Below, piece after piece: positions 36,787-45,801 of a stretch of 57,520 nucleotides of DNA. The translations under genes were made by a program, and so were the position numbers. Under the pieces are notes generated by a model. That model saw only the letters and a program-made list of their open reading frames with translations, had not been told where the DNA came from and ran no database searches. The first letter of the stretch is position 1. Each line of letters begins with the position of its first letter. This DNA is from Bacteroidota bacterium. Its GTDB lineage: Bacteria; Bacteroidota; Bacteroidia; Chitinophagales; UBA8649. The DNA is taken from the NCBI GenBank assembly GCA_002862745.1, contig PKDX01000043.1, forward strand, positions 1 to 57,520. The letters run 5' to 3'.

Positions 36787-37785
36787 ATGAAAAGAGCCAT
36801 TTTTTATTTTCGATATGCTTTGTTGTGGTTTACGGCATTAGGGTACATTTCAGTTGGGATTCTTCATTTTGTCAATAAGGATTTTTTTATGTGCATTATG
36901 CCGCCCTATATCCCATTTCACTCGTTTTGTGTTTTGTTTAGTGGGTTTGCAGAGATCCTTCTCGGCTGCGCGCTACTAATTCCGGCATACAGGCGCTGGG
37001 CCAGTTACGGTATACTCGCCTTGCTTGTTGCGGTCTTTCCTGCCAATATCTACTTAGCGATGGATACAGGAGCCCAGGCTTGCCTTGAAACAACCTCAAC
37101 GATTGCCATAGCACGTCTGCCTTTTCAGGCAGTGTTTGCCCTGATCGCATGGTGGCTAGGTCAACCTTTCTATCCCGGAACGCAAAGCGCTATGGTCGAT
37201 TGGTTTGAGTTGAAAGGGTGGACAATTTCTCAGGATATTCCAGAGGGTCTACATCGCAGTGTAGTTATTGCTGCTCCTCACACGAGCAATTGGGATATTA
37301 TATATGCTCGTGGCGGGTTTCTCCAGCTAGGGATTCCGCTGAGGTTTGCGATAAAATCCGATTGGATTCGCTTTCCGTATAAACGCATAATGACGCACTG
37401 GGGAGCATTGCCAATCTATCGAAATCAAAAAGCAGGACAGGCCAAAAAAAGCCGTGTTGAGGTAATGGCTGAATTGTACAACGAGCATAAGGAAATTGCC
37501 ATCATGGTAGCGCCGGAAGGAAGTCGTTCCTTTCGAACGCAATGGAAGACGGGGTTTTACTATGTGGCTTTACAAGCTAACGTTCCCATTGGCCTGGGAT
37601 ACCTTGACTATCAAAAAAAGGAGGCGGGTATTGCTCGGCTTCTTTGGCCAAGTGGTGATATCGAAAAAGATATGCGAGAAATTATGGCGTTTTATGCCTC
37701 AATTTCTCCCCGCTACCCTGAACTGTTCTCCTTGGATGAGCGCTATGCAGGTAGCTCAGTCGATGCAGATGAAGAGAAGAGATAA
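36787..37785 (+). CDS. DoxX-like membrane domain fused to PlsC-type acyltransferase
   Basis: A 332-residue two-domain protein. Residues 1-130 are a four-helix DoxX-like membrane domain (YISVGILHFVNKDFF, FSGFAEILLGCALLIPAYRR, LLVAVFPANIYLAMD). Residues about 135-325 are a glycerolphosphate acyltransferase domain: the HX4D catalytic motif as H165-TSNW-D170, WGALPIYRN, and the substrate motif PEGSRS at 243-248. It probably acylates lysophosphatidate or another lysolipid at the inner membrane, anchored by the DoxX part. The two domains are usually separate genes. The last 43 bp overlap the convergent M28 peptidase gene. Start ATG 36787. Confidence 0.85.
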   Translation: MKRAIFYFRYALLWFTALGYISVGILHFVNKDFFMCIMPPYIPFHSFCVLFSGFAEILLGCALLIPAYRRWASYGILALLVAVFPANIYLAMDTGAQACLETTSTIAIARLPFQAVFALIAWWLGQPFYPGTQSAMVDWFELKGWTISQDIPEGLHRSVVIAAPHTSNWDIIYARGGFLQLGIPLRFAIKSDWIRFPYKRIMTHWGALPIYRNQKAGQAKKSRVEVMAELYNEHKEIAIMVAPEGSRSFRTQWKTGFYYVALQANVPIGLGYLDYQKKEAGIARLLWPSGDIEKDMREIMAFYASISPRYPELFSLDERYAGSSVDADEEKR

Positions 37786-38810
37786 GAAAGTACAACTTGC
37801 CTCACGGCATGTAATGTGTTGGCATCAATTACATCTATGTTGTCTTTTTCGGTGTGCCAGTGGTCTGCAAACGAAGCATTAGCGCGGTAATTGATGATGT
37901 CAATCATAGGAATTTTTGCGATGGTGTTTACATAGAGGTGATCGTCCTCCACGGCATAGTTCGATAGATCAACAAAGAGTTTTTGGTATCCTAGATCTTT
38001 AGCAAGACACCACACGTCTTTAAGCACATGGCTAGCATACTGTGTCGAGTGCTTCTCTTTGGAAAAGTAAGCATCACTTGCCCCTACCATATCGAGGAGT
38101 ATACCGGCACTGTATTGAGGGGAAAGGCCGCTTTCTTTAATGCGTTGAGACCAAATTCTACTTCCCACACAATATGGATTGATTTCCTCTCTTGACAACG
38201 GGTCATTCGCTCCGTAGTCTTCAAGGTCAAAAAATAAGATATCAATGCCTTGATCTGTTCCAAGATGGTGTAATACTCGGGCAATTTCTAGCAATACACC
38301 TACACCACTAGCCCCATCATCAGCTCCATCAAAGAGACCACTCCCGTCTTGGTCAGCATAAGGTCTTGTATCCCAATGCGCAGCGAGTAAAACTCTATTG
38401 GTGTCTACGTCCGGGTTAAATTGCGCCCATATGTTTCGTCCTTGGACCAAACTATCAACCTGGAGATCAGGAAACGCTTTTAGCGTGTCTTGAACTTGGT
38501 GAACCATTACTGTATCGCAATACATTGTGAGCCATTCGATCAATTGGTCTCCGCACAACCTGTGTGCTTCGGTTTCGGGTATGCGAGGCCCGAAGTCTAC
38601 CTGCGCTTGAACATAATAATAGGATGAATCCCCTAAGTCTTGGATTGCCTCTGGAAGCACAGCGTGTGTTTGGCAAGTTGGTTTTACTGGAGGATTATCC
38701 TCTTCAGGTTCATCATTGCTTTCGCTATCATTTGTGCATCCGAGACAAGTACACAATCCTATTAATAGAAAGCTTGCTGAAAGCCAACGGTTGCTTACTT
38801 GATTTCCCAC
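37743..38810 (-). CDS. M28-family metallopeptidase / glutaminyl cyclase-like lipoprotein
   Basis: Exported zinc enzyme of 355 residues, started at GTG 38810 (no nearby ATG) and overlapping the cysS stop by 16 bp. The lipoprotein signal ends CTCLGC, so Cys25 should be lipidated, followed by an acidic linker. Metal-ligand motifs are AAHWDTRP, DGADDGASG, FFDLEDYG, LLDMVG and the late DHWHTEKDN, an arrangement typical of M28 aminopeptidases and type II glutaminyl cyclases. The HWDTRP and DLEDYG forms favour glutaminyl cyclase-like enzymes, which could form the N-terminal pyroglutamate common in Bacteroidota exported proteins. Activity cannot be settled by sequence alone. Confidence 0.87.
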   Translation of the reverse strand: MGNQVSNRWLSASFLLIGLCTCLGCTNDSESNDEPEEDNPPVKPTCQTHAVLPEAIQDLGDSSYYYVQAQVDFGPRIPETEAHRLCGDQLIEWLTMYCDTVMVHQVQDTLKAFPDLQVDSLVQGRNIWAQFNPDVDTNRVLLAAHWDTRPYADQDGSGLFDGADDGASGVGVLLEIARVLHHLGTDQGIDILFFDLEDYGANDPLSREEINPYCVGSRIWSQRIKESGLSPQYSAGILLDMVGASDAYFSKEKHSTQYASHVLKDVWCLAKDLGYQKLFVDLSNYAVEDDHLYVNTIAKIPMIDIINYRANASFADHWHTEKDNIDVIDANTLHAVRQVVLSYLFSSSASTELPA

Positions 38811-40267
38811 GAGCTTCCCTCTTTATTGTCAGAAAACGTTACACCTACAGAAGACAACCCATCACGCAAGGCATCTGCCACGGCCCAGTTTTTTTCTGTG
38901 CGTGCCTTATTGCGGATGCCTAACAGAGCGCCCATAACCTTATCAAGAGAGTCGTTTTGCGCGCTGCTATCAGAAAACTCCAAGCCTAATATATCGTGCA
39001 CAATGCCTTTAAATATTGCTAAGCACTGACTCTTTGTATCTGAATCAAGCGAGGTGGAATGATGTTGCATGCGCTGTATGCTATTAGTTACTTCAAATAA
39101 CGAAGCAATACAACGTGGCGTATTGAGGTCGTCACTTAAATGGTTTAGTGCATCGTTTAACACACCGAGCAAAACACTAGCATCCTCTTTGCTACCCTTT
39201 CCTTCGGGCATATTTTCTAAGCTCTCCATCCCTTTCTGAAGGCGAACAAATCCTTTCTCTGCCGCTTGTAAGGCCTCGTTGGAGAAGTCAAGTGGACTGG
39301 AATAATGGGTCTGGTACATAAAAAACTTAACCACCATAGGAGGATATCCCCTTTCTAGAAGCTTATGTTCACCGCTGACAAACTCCATAGGTAAGATGGA
39401 ATTATTGAGGGACTTCGACATCTTTGTTCCGTTAATCGTTAGCATGTTGGTATGCATCCAGTAACGAGCGCTGCTTCCTTCTCCTGCTGCTTGACATTGA
39501 GCTATTTCACATTCATGATGGGGAAATTTCAAGTCCATGCCGCCACCATGAATATCAAATGTCTTTCCCAGGTACTTCGTGCTCATGGCAGAACATTCTA
39601 GGTGCCATCCCGGTACGCCAACGCCCCATGGAGAAGGCCACTTCATAATGGTGTCTTCTGATGCTTTCTTCCAAAGTGCGAAGTCGGCAAAAAACCGCTT
39701 ATCCTCTCCGCCATCAAGATTGCGCGTTTGTTGATCAAGTTCTTCTAAGACGCGCCCTGACAATTGACCATACTCAAATTCCTTGGCATACCTATCTACA
39801 TCAAAATAGACCGATCCATTGGCCTCATAGGCAAAGCCTTTATCTATAATGGACTGAATCATGGAAATTTGCTCGACAATATGTCCTGTAGCAGTGGGCT
39901 CAACGTCGGGGTCAAGCAGACCAAACACATCAGAAACCCTATGGAATCCTCGGCTGTATTTCTGTACAATTTCCATGGGCTCGATTTTTTCAAGCCGGGC
40001 CCGTTTCTCAACTCGATCTTCTCCGGAGTCATCCGTTAAGTGTCCAACATCGGTGATGTTTCGAACGTAGCGCACCTTATACCCTAAGTAGCGCAAGTAT
40101 CGATTGAGGACATCAAAGGAGATGAAGGTTCGAAGGTTCCCCATATGCACCTCATTGTAGACGGTCGGGCCACAAACATAGAGACCGACAAACGGAGGGT
40201 TAATCGGTTCAAATGCTTCTTTTTTACCGCTAAGGGTATTTTGTAACCATAATGTGTCTGCCTTCAT
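38795..40267 (-). CDS. cysS: Cysteinyl-tRNA synthetase
   Basis: Class I aminoacyl-tRNA synthetase charging tRNA-Cys; 490 residues is normal. The HIGH-like HMGN is at 41-44 and KMSKS at 282-286. The zinc ligands that select cysteine are Cys32, Cys225, His250 and Glu254, with the same spacing as in E. coli. The C-terminal helical and DALR-like region ends in GVTFSDNKEGSSWEIK. Starts at ATG 40267; a TATCTTCA box sits just 4 nt before it (minus strand), a weak -7 match. The 16-bp overlap with the M28 gene suggests co-transcription without obvious functional link. Confidence 0.97.
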   Translation of the reverse strand: MKADTLWLQNTLSGKKEAFEPINPPFVGLYVCGPTVYNEVHMGNLRTFISFDVLNRYLRYLGYKVRYVRNITDVGHLTDDSGEDRVEKRARLEKIEPMEIVQKYSRGFHRVSDVFGLLDPDVEPTATGHIVEQISMIQSIIDKGFAYEANGSVYFDVDRYAKEFEYGQLSGRVLEELDQQTRNLDGGEDKRFFADFALWKKASEDTIMKWPSPWGVGVPGWHLECSAMSTKYLGKTFDIHGGGMDLKFPHHECEIAQCQAAGEGSSARYWMHTNMLTINGTKMSKSLNNSILPMEFVSGEHKLLERGYPPMVVKFFMYQTHYSSPLDFSNEALQAAEKGFVRLQKGMESLENMPEGKGSKEDASVLLGVLNDALNHLSDDLNTPRCIASLFEVTNSIQRMQHHSTSLDSDTKSQCLAIFKGIVHDILGLEFSDSSAQNDSLDKVMGALLGIRNKARTEKNWAVADALRDGLSSVGVTFSDNKEGSSWEIK

Positions 40268-40293
40268 AGTGTGAAGATAAAATTTCCTTTGTC

Positions 40294-42339
40294 CTATCGT
40301 GCGGAGAAAATTTCTGACTTCCGCCGTTCAATTTGTTCTAACAATATCTCATTGCCCTGAGCGAGGTTTTCTAGATCGGTCCAGTACGTTGAATCATCTA
40401 ATCGTGAGGGGGCAAAGTATAGTCCAAACTCCACTGCCCTTGAAGAATTTTTGGCATTGCCCGCCATGTTCAGCCCTTCTTGAGCATAGACAAGGTGATT
40501 TGAGTCTTGCTTTAGTGCTTTGGTAAGGAGCTCATACGCTGTGTCACGGGCGTTGTGCTCAAAATTGAGCTTAGCCAAATTACTCGTCATCTCTCGATAT
40601 TGAGGGTCAACTCGATCTCCAGGAAAAATGGAGCGCGCAGAATCAAGGAGTACAATCGCGTCATCCAATTGATTCGATGCGTAGGCAGATTGGCTTTTGT
40701 TTCGCACGATGTGATAGCGACAAAGCGTAAGATTATATTGAATCTCATCACTTGCCTTACGCTCGCTTGCTTGATTAAAGTGCTTATAGGCTAAAGCATA
40801 TCGATGTTGCGAAAAGTATAGCCTGGCTAAATCATAATGAGCCCCAAAGAAGTCTGGGTAAATCGATAAGGCTTTGAGGTAAAGGTTTTCCTTTTTGTCA
40901 TTGTCTTCCTCAACATGACTGGCATACCGAGCAAGAATGGAGGCATTGTTGGGACTTTGCCTCCAATCTGCGGTAATTAGGGAGGTGTCGCTTTCCCAAG
41001 CGGGCATTCGTTGGATCACCTTGCCACTATAGGCCATCAACCACAAAGCACTCAGACCTGTAATCCAAAAAGGCTTGAGCGAAGTCCTTGATATGGCCTC
41101 AGCAATTAAGAGCAACAAGCCAAGTACAGCTAGAAAGAAAAAGCGATCGGCATAGGTATCAGGCAGCGGAATAAAGAGGTGGGAATAGGCGATAAGAGGT
41201 AGAAGGAAGATGCATGCAGCTACGAGCATTCCTTTGAAATTAGGGCTTGATTGTAACAGATAGATAATTGCGCAAAGTATGCAGATACCTATAACTAAGG
41301 CGATATATGGCTTTGGAGATGTCCAAGAAACCACAGCGATTTGGTATGCGCCATAGTGGTGCACTAATTCTACTGGGAAGATGAGTTTAGTACAGGATAA
41401 TAAAGAAATCCAAAGTGAATTAGCTATGATTTCTAGCATAGAAGTCATGCCTAAAAAACTATTTTGAACGGCGGTGTAGGAAGATTGAGTGTTTTGATAA
41501 AACAAATAGTCTCGAGCATAAAACTGGACCAGAGGGTTATCGTTGGCACCCCGGTGTAAAAGAATAAATAGCATACTTAGCACTACCGAAAAACCAATTG
41601 ACCATTTGTACGAAAGTACTTTTTGGGTCAAACGATTAGGAAGGATGCTGAAGAAGTTGATTGCCAATAATAATAAAATCAAGGGCGCAAACATCAAGAT
41701 GTTTTGTTTTGCCTTGTGACCTAGAACAAAGAGAAATAGGCTTAGCACGATGAGACATCCTCTGTAGGCGGGGTGGTGAGTTGAAGATGTTGTGGAGTAT
41801 GGCAAGGCAAGAAGGCCTGAAACCAGTAGGATAGAGGCCAACAACTCATCAGCACTTTTTATATTGGCGACGACTTCTACATGGAGAGGATGTGCTATAA
41901 ACAAGGCCAAAACAATGCATCGTAATCCGAGCGATAGGTGACTAAAGTATTTATCTAAAAGAAAAAATAAAAGGAAGACAAGGAGGGCATAAAGCGCAAT
42001 TTGACCTCGGTGATAGCGCTTTTGTAATGCCTCTGTGGTGAGGTTCTTATCAAAGCATAGGGCAAAATAAGTTTGACTTAGCGGCCTAGCAATTTGAGCA
42101 TCATCCGGTACATTGGCTTGAAAGGTTTTAGATCCTGTTGCCCAGATGGTATTGATGGAATCCGCTCCCCCTTGAGTCACCGCATTTTCTGTGATCACTT
42201 TTTTGTCATCAAGCACAAAACCATAGTTGAGGCTTGGCCAATAGAGTATTACGGCAAACAGGATAAGAAGGACAAGAGACCATCTCTTCTGTTTCGGGGA
42301 GGGTTGCTCGACCTCAAAAAATGATTGCAGTGTTCCCAT
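40294..42339 (-). CDS. TMTC-like membrane glycosyltransferase with TPR tail
   Basis: Polytopic membrane protein of 681 residues. The N-terminal two-thirds carry many hydrophobic helices and the hallmarks of the TMTC / protein O-mannosyltransferase-like group. These are an acidic pair in the first loop (YGFVLDDKKVITENAV, about 40-55) and a conserved HPLHVEVVANIKSADELL, both expected to take part in GT-C catalysis. Residues about 490-675 are TPR-like (YLKALSIYPDFFGAHYDLARL, YKHFNQASERK). Probably transfers a sugar from a polyprenyl donor to exported proteins on the periplasmic side; donor and acceptor are unknown. Bacteroidota do carry a general O-glycosylation system, so a link is plausible but not shown. 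Confidence 0.75.
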   Translation of the reverse strand: MGTLQSFFEVEQPSPKQKRWSLVLLILFAVILYWPSLNYGFVLDDKKVITENAVTQGGADSINTIWATGSKTFQANVPDDAQIARPLSQTYFALCFDKNLTTEALQKRYHRGQIALYALLVFLLFFLLDKYFSHLSLGLRCIVLALFIAHPLHVEVVANIKSADELLASILLVSGLLALPYSTTSSTHHPAYRGCLIVLSLFLFVLGHKAKQNILMFAPLILLLLAINFFSILPNRLTQKVLSYKWSIGFSVVLSMLFILLHRGANDNPLVQFYARDYLFYQNTQSSYTAVQNSFLGMTSMLEIIANSLWISLLSCTKLIFPVELVHHYGAYQIAVVSWTSPKPYIALVIGICILCAIIYLLQSSPNFKGMLVAACIFLLPLIAYSHLFIPLPDTYADRFFFLAVLGLLLLIAEAISRTSLKPFWITGLSALWLMAYSGKVIQRMPAWESDTSLITADWRQSPNNASILARYASHVEEDNDKKENLYLKALSIYPDFFGAHYDLARLYFSQHRYALAYKHFNQASERKASDEIQYNLTLCRYHIVRNKSQSAYASNQLDDAIVLLDSARSIFPGDRVDPQYREMTSNLAKLNFEHNARDTAYELLTKALKQDSNHLVYAQEGLNMAGNAKNSSRAVEFGLYFAPSRLDDSTYWTDLENLAQGNEILLEQIERRKSEIFSAR

Positions 42340-42449
42340 TCCTTTATGCCATCTGCTGATAAGCGGTTTGTTATGTCAAGATACTATGCTTTTTGGGTTC
42401 AGCGGCTTTTGTTTAGGCCTATTGCTTTCTCTAAGCAAGGGAGATTGTG

Positions 42450-42457
42450 TAATCTTG
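42450..42457 (+). promoter_or_regulatory. -7-like box (TAATCTTG) before the small membrane protein
   Basis: TAATCTTG, one mismatch to TAnnTTTG, ends 6 nt before ATG 42464. It favours that start over an upstream in-frame ATG at 42368, which would lie 5' of the promoter. Confidence 0.4.
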
Positions 42458-42463
42458 CAGTCT

Positions 42464-42967
42464 ATGAAATGGCGCTTTTTCTTCTTTCAAGAGTTTTTAG
42501 GCCTGCTTCTCGGCGTTGTCCTTGCCTTGGCCTTGATGTATCCCATTACTAGTACAATTATCATGCTGCCTGAAAAACTCTACGGGATTGTTGCTTCCAT
42601 TATTCTCGCGGTGGTTACCTTTCGGCATGCGATAAGTTTTGGGACCTTCCCCGCGATTCGTTCAAGAGCGCTTCGCTATCTGTGGTTTGCCACGAATGTC
42701 TTTCTAATGCTCTTTGTCTATAACCAATATCAAACCATCTTATCTGATCTTGAGGGACAGAGTATTACTATTTATATGGCAGAATACGGAGTGTATCCGG
42801 ACTATCAAACCGAAGAGGCCTTATTGACCTATATCCGCTCAGTATCTACGCTTGCCATTATCGGAACTTTTTTGGGTATAGTAATCACCAATTACCGTTT
42901 GATCAAATCGTTGTTCAAGCAACGCAATGCTAAGGCTGTAAAAACGCTTTACGAAGAGCATCTTTAA
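42464..42967 (+). CDS. Small integral membrane protein of unknown function
   Basis: Not recognised. From ATG 42464 it has 167 residues with about four hydrophobic helices: near 9-28, 38-54, 72-88 and 125-145. A periplasmic or cytoplasmic loop between the third and fourth (EGQSITIYMAEYGVYPDYQTEE) and a basic tail (FKQRNAKAVKTLYEEHL) complete it. No catalytic motif seen. The start is chosen from the -7-like box immediately upstream; an earlier ATG would add 32 residues. Its stop codon shares the palindrome TTAA with the stop of the convergent ligase gene. Confidence 0.6.
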   Translation: MKWRFFFFQEFLGLLLGVVLALALMYPITSTIIMLPEKLYGIVASIILAVVTFRHAISFGTFPAIRSRALRYLWFATNVFLMLFVYNQYQTILSDLEGQSITIYMAEYGVYPDYQTEEALLTYIRSVSTLAIIGTFLGIVITNYRLIKSLFKQRNAKAVKTLYEEHL

Positions 42968-44610
42968 CCTCCACCTTGTTTATCATCTAGTAAGTACTTA
43001 AGCCGATCCATGGAGTCGATTTCATCCAATGGTTTGTCTTTGCGCCATCTCATTATTCTCGGAAATCGCACTGCAAACCCCGATTTATGGCGTGTGGACT
43101 TGCGAATGTCTTCAAAGCCAATTTCCATAACTAATTGAGGCACGACACTTCGCACAGGACCAAAGCGCTCCTTCGTATTCTTTTTAACAAACTTGTCTAC
43201 TTCAGTGATTTCTTTATCTGTTAAGCCGGAATAAGCTTTCGCAAATGGCAGGAGCGTTCGGCTTTCCTTATCGTCTGAAGACCATACTGCAAAGGTATAA
43301 TCGCTGTAAAGGTTTGCCCGTCTGCCGCTGCCTCTATTGGCATAGAGTAAAACGGCATCTACCGTCATAGGGTTCACTTTCCATTTCCACCAGTCCCCGC
43401 GTTTACGTCCTTCTCTATACTGGCTCTCGATAGATTTAATCATAAATCCTTCCGCATGATATTGCCGTGATTGTTTATGTAAGTCAACTAAGTGACTCCA
43501 TGTATCCATCTTGATGGTATCGGAAATCATCACCCTGTCGAGTTGATGTTGATGGATAAATTGTTCAAGATGATTTCTTCGAACTTTTAGGCTTTCTTTT
43601 CGAAGGTCTTTGCCATTGCGTTCAAGGATGTCATAGGCGATAAAACGCACGGGAACCTTGTGTAACATATTCTTTGAAGGTTGTTTTCGGCCTAAACGTC
43701 TCTGTAGTTGTTCAAAGGGTTCGATAGAATCTTTATAAGCTATAATTTCTCCATCAAGTACAATGTCCTCATGAAATGATTCTCCAGCACTAACCAATTC
43801 AGGAAAGCTATCAGAGATCAACTCTGACCCCCGAGACCAAAGAAACACCTTGCCCTTCCTGCGAATAAGTTGCCCTCGAATACCGTCCCATTTCCATTCA
43901 ATTTGGTAATGAGTAATCGCGCCTAATTCCTTAAGAGCTTGATGTTGCTCGTCGTCATTTGCCGTAGGATCCATGGGTAAGGGATAAGCTAGATAAAATG
44001 GATAGGGTATGCTGAGATCAGACCCTTGGCCTCGCACCATCAACTCTTTAAAGGTAAGTTGCATGGGGTCCCACTGACCGGATAACGCAAGGGCGATTTG
44101 GCCCTCTTCGCATTCTTGGTCCTTTGCCAACGCTTTGATCACTGTCCGCGTCGCAATACCTAATCGAAAACCTCCTGTAATTAATTTGTTAAATACAAAG
44201 CGTTCCTCGCTGTTCAGGCCACGCCAAGCCTCCTGGATAGCCAACCCTTGACGTGCGGGCTCTTCTTTAAATGTTTTTAGGTTTTCAAGCCAAACCATCC
44301 ACTCACTAAGCGTCTTATCAGAACGTTCTGTGGGTTCTGGAAGAAGAAGTGCTAAGGTTTCAGCTGTATCGCCAACAATGGATTTGCTTTCATCAATAAG
44401 CCATGAGGGTAGGCTAACGATGTCTGAGGCAATCTCACGAAGTCGTTGACTTGACATGGGCCTTTTTCTTGTGTTTTTGGTAAAAAGCGCGATACACCAC
44501 ACTTTATCAGAATCACTACACGCTGAAAAGAATTCCACTAAGGCCTCTAAACGCCGCGAAGTTTTGGTGGTTTGATCCACCATGCGGACTAAGGTTGAAA
44601 AATCCTTCAT
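42964..44610 (-). CDS. ATP-dependent DNA ligase (ligase-exonuclease pair)
   Basis: Nick-sealing ligase of 548 residues. The N-terminal DNA-binding domain (residues 1-200) is followed by the adenylation domain. The motif I nucleophile is Lys240 in EWKWDGIR; later motifs include LDGEIIAYK, RFIAYDILERNG, EGFMIKS and WWKWK. An OB-fold follows with the C-terminal SGFAVRFPRIMRWR. The length, domain order and 4-bp overlap with a metallo-beta-lactamase exonuclease match the bacterial ligase-associated DNA damage response module (TIGR04120/TIGR04122). The helicase and PdeM phosphoesterase that often accompany them are not beside it. Likely acts in DNA repair. Confidence 0.92.
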   Translation of the reverse strand: MKDFSTLVRMVDQTTKTSRRLEALVEFFSACSDSDKVWCIALFTKNTRKRPMSSQRLREIASDIVSLPSWLIDESKSIVGDTAETLALLLPEPTERSDKTLSEWMVWLENLKTFKEEPARQGLAIQEAWRGLNSEERFVFNKLITGGFRLGIATRTVIKALAKDQECEEGQIALALSGQWDPMQLTFKELMVRGQGSDLSIPYPFYLAYPLPMDPTANDDEQHQALKELGAITHYQIEWKWDGIRGQLIRRKGKVFLWSRGSELISDSFPELVSAGESFHEDIVLDGEIIAYKDSIEPFEQLQRRLGRKQPSKNMLHKVPVRFIAYDILERNGKDLRKESLKVRRNHLEQFIHQHQLDRVMISDTIKMDTWSHLVDLHKQSRQYHAEGFMIKSIESQYREGRKRGDWWKWKVNPMTVDAVLLYANRGSGRRANLYSDYTFAVWSSDDKESRTLLPFAKAYSGLTDKEITEVDKFVKKNTKERFGPVRSVVPQLVMEIGFEDIRKSTRHKSGFAVRFPRIMRWRKDKPLDEIDSMDRLKYLLDDKQGGG

Positions 44611-45641
44611 TCGCTGATCTGTTTTTCTTCGACTTCATGAAATCCATCGCTAAAGGCGGTTTCAGCAACGCGGGCATCCCATCCTTGTTCTTTTAAGTAT
44701 TGACTAAAGATTTGGGAGTATCCATGGGTGACAAGCACTTGACTGGCTTGGCTTTGTTCAATAGCAAACAGCAACCCCTTCCAATCCGCATGATCAGAAA
44801 GCACAAAGCCTCGATCGACATTGCGACGTCGACGATTGCCCCGAAGCGCCATCCATCCCGAGGCAATGGCCGTTACATAAGGCTTATGGTTTTTCATCCA
44901 AGGCCCATCGGCCGAAGCCGGCGGAGCAATGATAAGAGGTAAGACCTCCTTAGGGTTGTCCTTCCATTCCGTAAAGCTGCTTGTAGAATGAATGGAATAT
45001 CCTGCATCATGAATGGCTCGATTGAGCTTTTGGACGGCGGAGTGGCACACTACAGGCCCTATATTGGGGTCAATTCCTTGTAAAACACGTTGCGCTTTTC
45101 CCAAGGAATAGGCGTATACAATCGAAGTATAACCCAAGGATTGATTCTTTTTCCACCAGGCATTGATTGCATCAAAAACCTGACTTTCTTCTTTCCAGCG
45201 AAACACGGGAAGGCCAAAGGTGGATTCGGTGATAAAGGTGTGGCAAGGAATGGGTTCAAAGTGATTGCCAAAGGAGTCATGCCCAATTTTGTAGTCCCCA
45301 CTGGCGACCCATACCTCCCCCTTGTATTCTACTCGAATCATGGCTGATCCTAGCACATGACCTGCAGGATGAAAGCTGAAGGTCACCCCTCCAATCGTGT
45401 GTTTCTGACCATACTCTGTCGTCTCTATGGAGAGAGACTGGCCGATGCGCTCCCTCATGATAAGCGCGGAGCCAGGAGTAGTTAAATAGTGCTTCATCCC
45501 ATATCGGGCATGGTCTGCATGGGCATGGGTGATCAAGGCACGTTTTACTTTTCTCCATGGGTCAATGTACACATCAGCTAGTGCGCAATAGATACCATTG
45601 CTGTTAAATTCAAGGAGGGGATGTCTATTGATTGGGTGCAC
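44607..45641 (-). CDS. Ligase-associated DNA exonuclease (metallo-beta-lactamase fold)
   Basis: Predicted DNA-processing nuclease of 344 residues, SNM1/beta-CASP-like. Metal-binding motif THAHADHAR (His39, His41, Asp43, His44), then PAGHVLGSAMI, ASGDYKIG, the ligand-bearing TESTFGLP and a late DHADWKGLL. Start is GTG 45641, placed only 4 nt behind a well-spaced promoter, so the message is predicted to be leaderless. The stop overlaps the ligase start by 4 bp, so the two are co-translated. Function is inferred from the conserved ligase-exonuclease pairing. Confidence 0.9.
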   Translation of the reverse strand: MHPINRHPLLEFNSNGIYCALADVYIDPWRKVKRALITHAHADHARYGMKHYLTTPGSALIMRERIGQSLSIETTEYGQKHTIGGVTFSFHPAGHVLGSAMIRVEYKGEVWVASGDYKIGHDSFGNHFEPIPCHTFITESTFGLPVFRWKEESQVFDAINAWWKKNQSLGYTSIVYAYSLGKAQRVLQGIDPNIGPVVCHSAVQKLNRAIHDAGYSIHSTSSFTEWKDNPKEVLPLIIAPPASADGPWMKNHKPYVTAIASGWMALRGNRRRRNVDRGFVLSDHADWKGLLFAIEQSQASQVLVTHGYSQIFSQYLKEQGWDARVAETAFSDGFHEVEEKQISE

Positions 45642-45645
45642 TAAT

Positions 45646-45676
45646 TAAAGGTAGATAGTGAACACTAACAAGCCAA
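45646..45676 (-). promoter_or_regulatory. Promoter for exonuclease-ligase operon (TTG, 20 nt, TACCTTTA)
   Basis: On minus: TTG at 45676-45674, a 20-nt spacer, and TACCTTTA at 45653-45646, one mismatch to the -7 consensus. GTG 45641 follows after 4 nt, implying a leaderless transcript. Confidence 0.6.
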
Positions 45677-45728
45677 GGAAGTTGTGTAAACCTGAGGTGG
45701 AGAAGGAAGGAAGAGGAGGGGAAAGAAG

Positions 45729-45801
45729 TGGAACGGGGCGGAATCGAACCGCCGACACAAGGATTTTCAGTCCTTTGCTCTACCAACTGAGCTACCGTTC
45801 C
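45729..45801 (-). tRNA. tRNA-Phe (GAA)
   Basis: Reverse complement folds as a standard tRNA of 73 nt: acceptor GGAACGG/CCGTTCC, D stem GCTC/GAGC with AGTTGGTA loop, anticodon stem AAGGA/TCCTT with loop CTGAAAA (anticodon GAA), variable GTGTC, T stem GGCGG/CCGCC with TTCGATT loop, discriminator A. CCA is not encoded. Confidence 0.97.
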
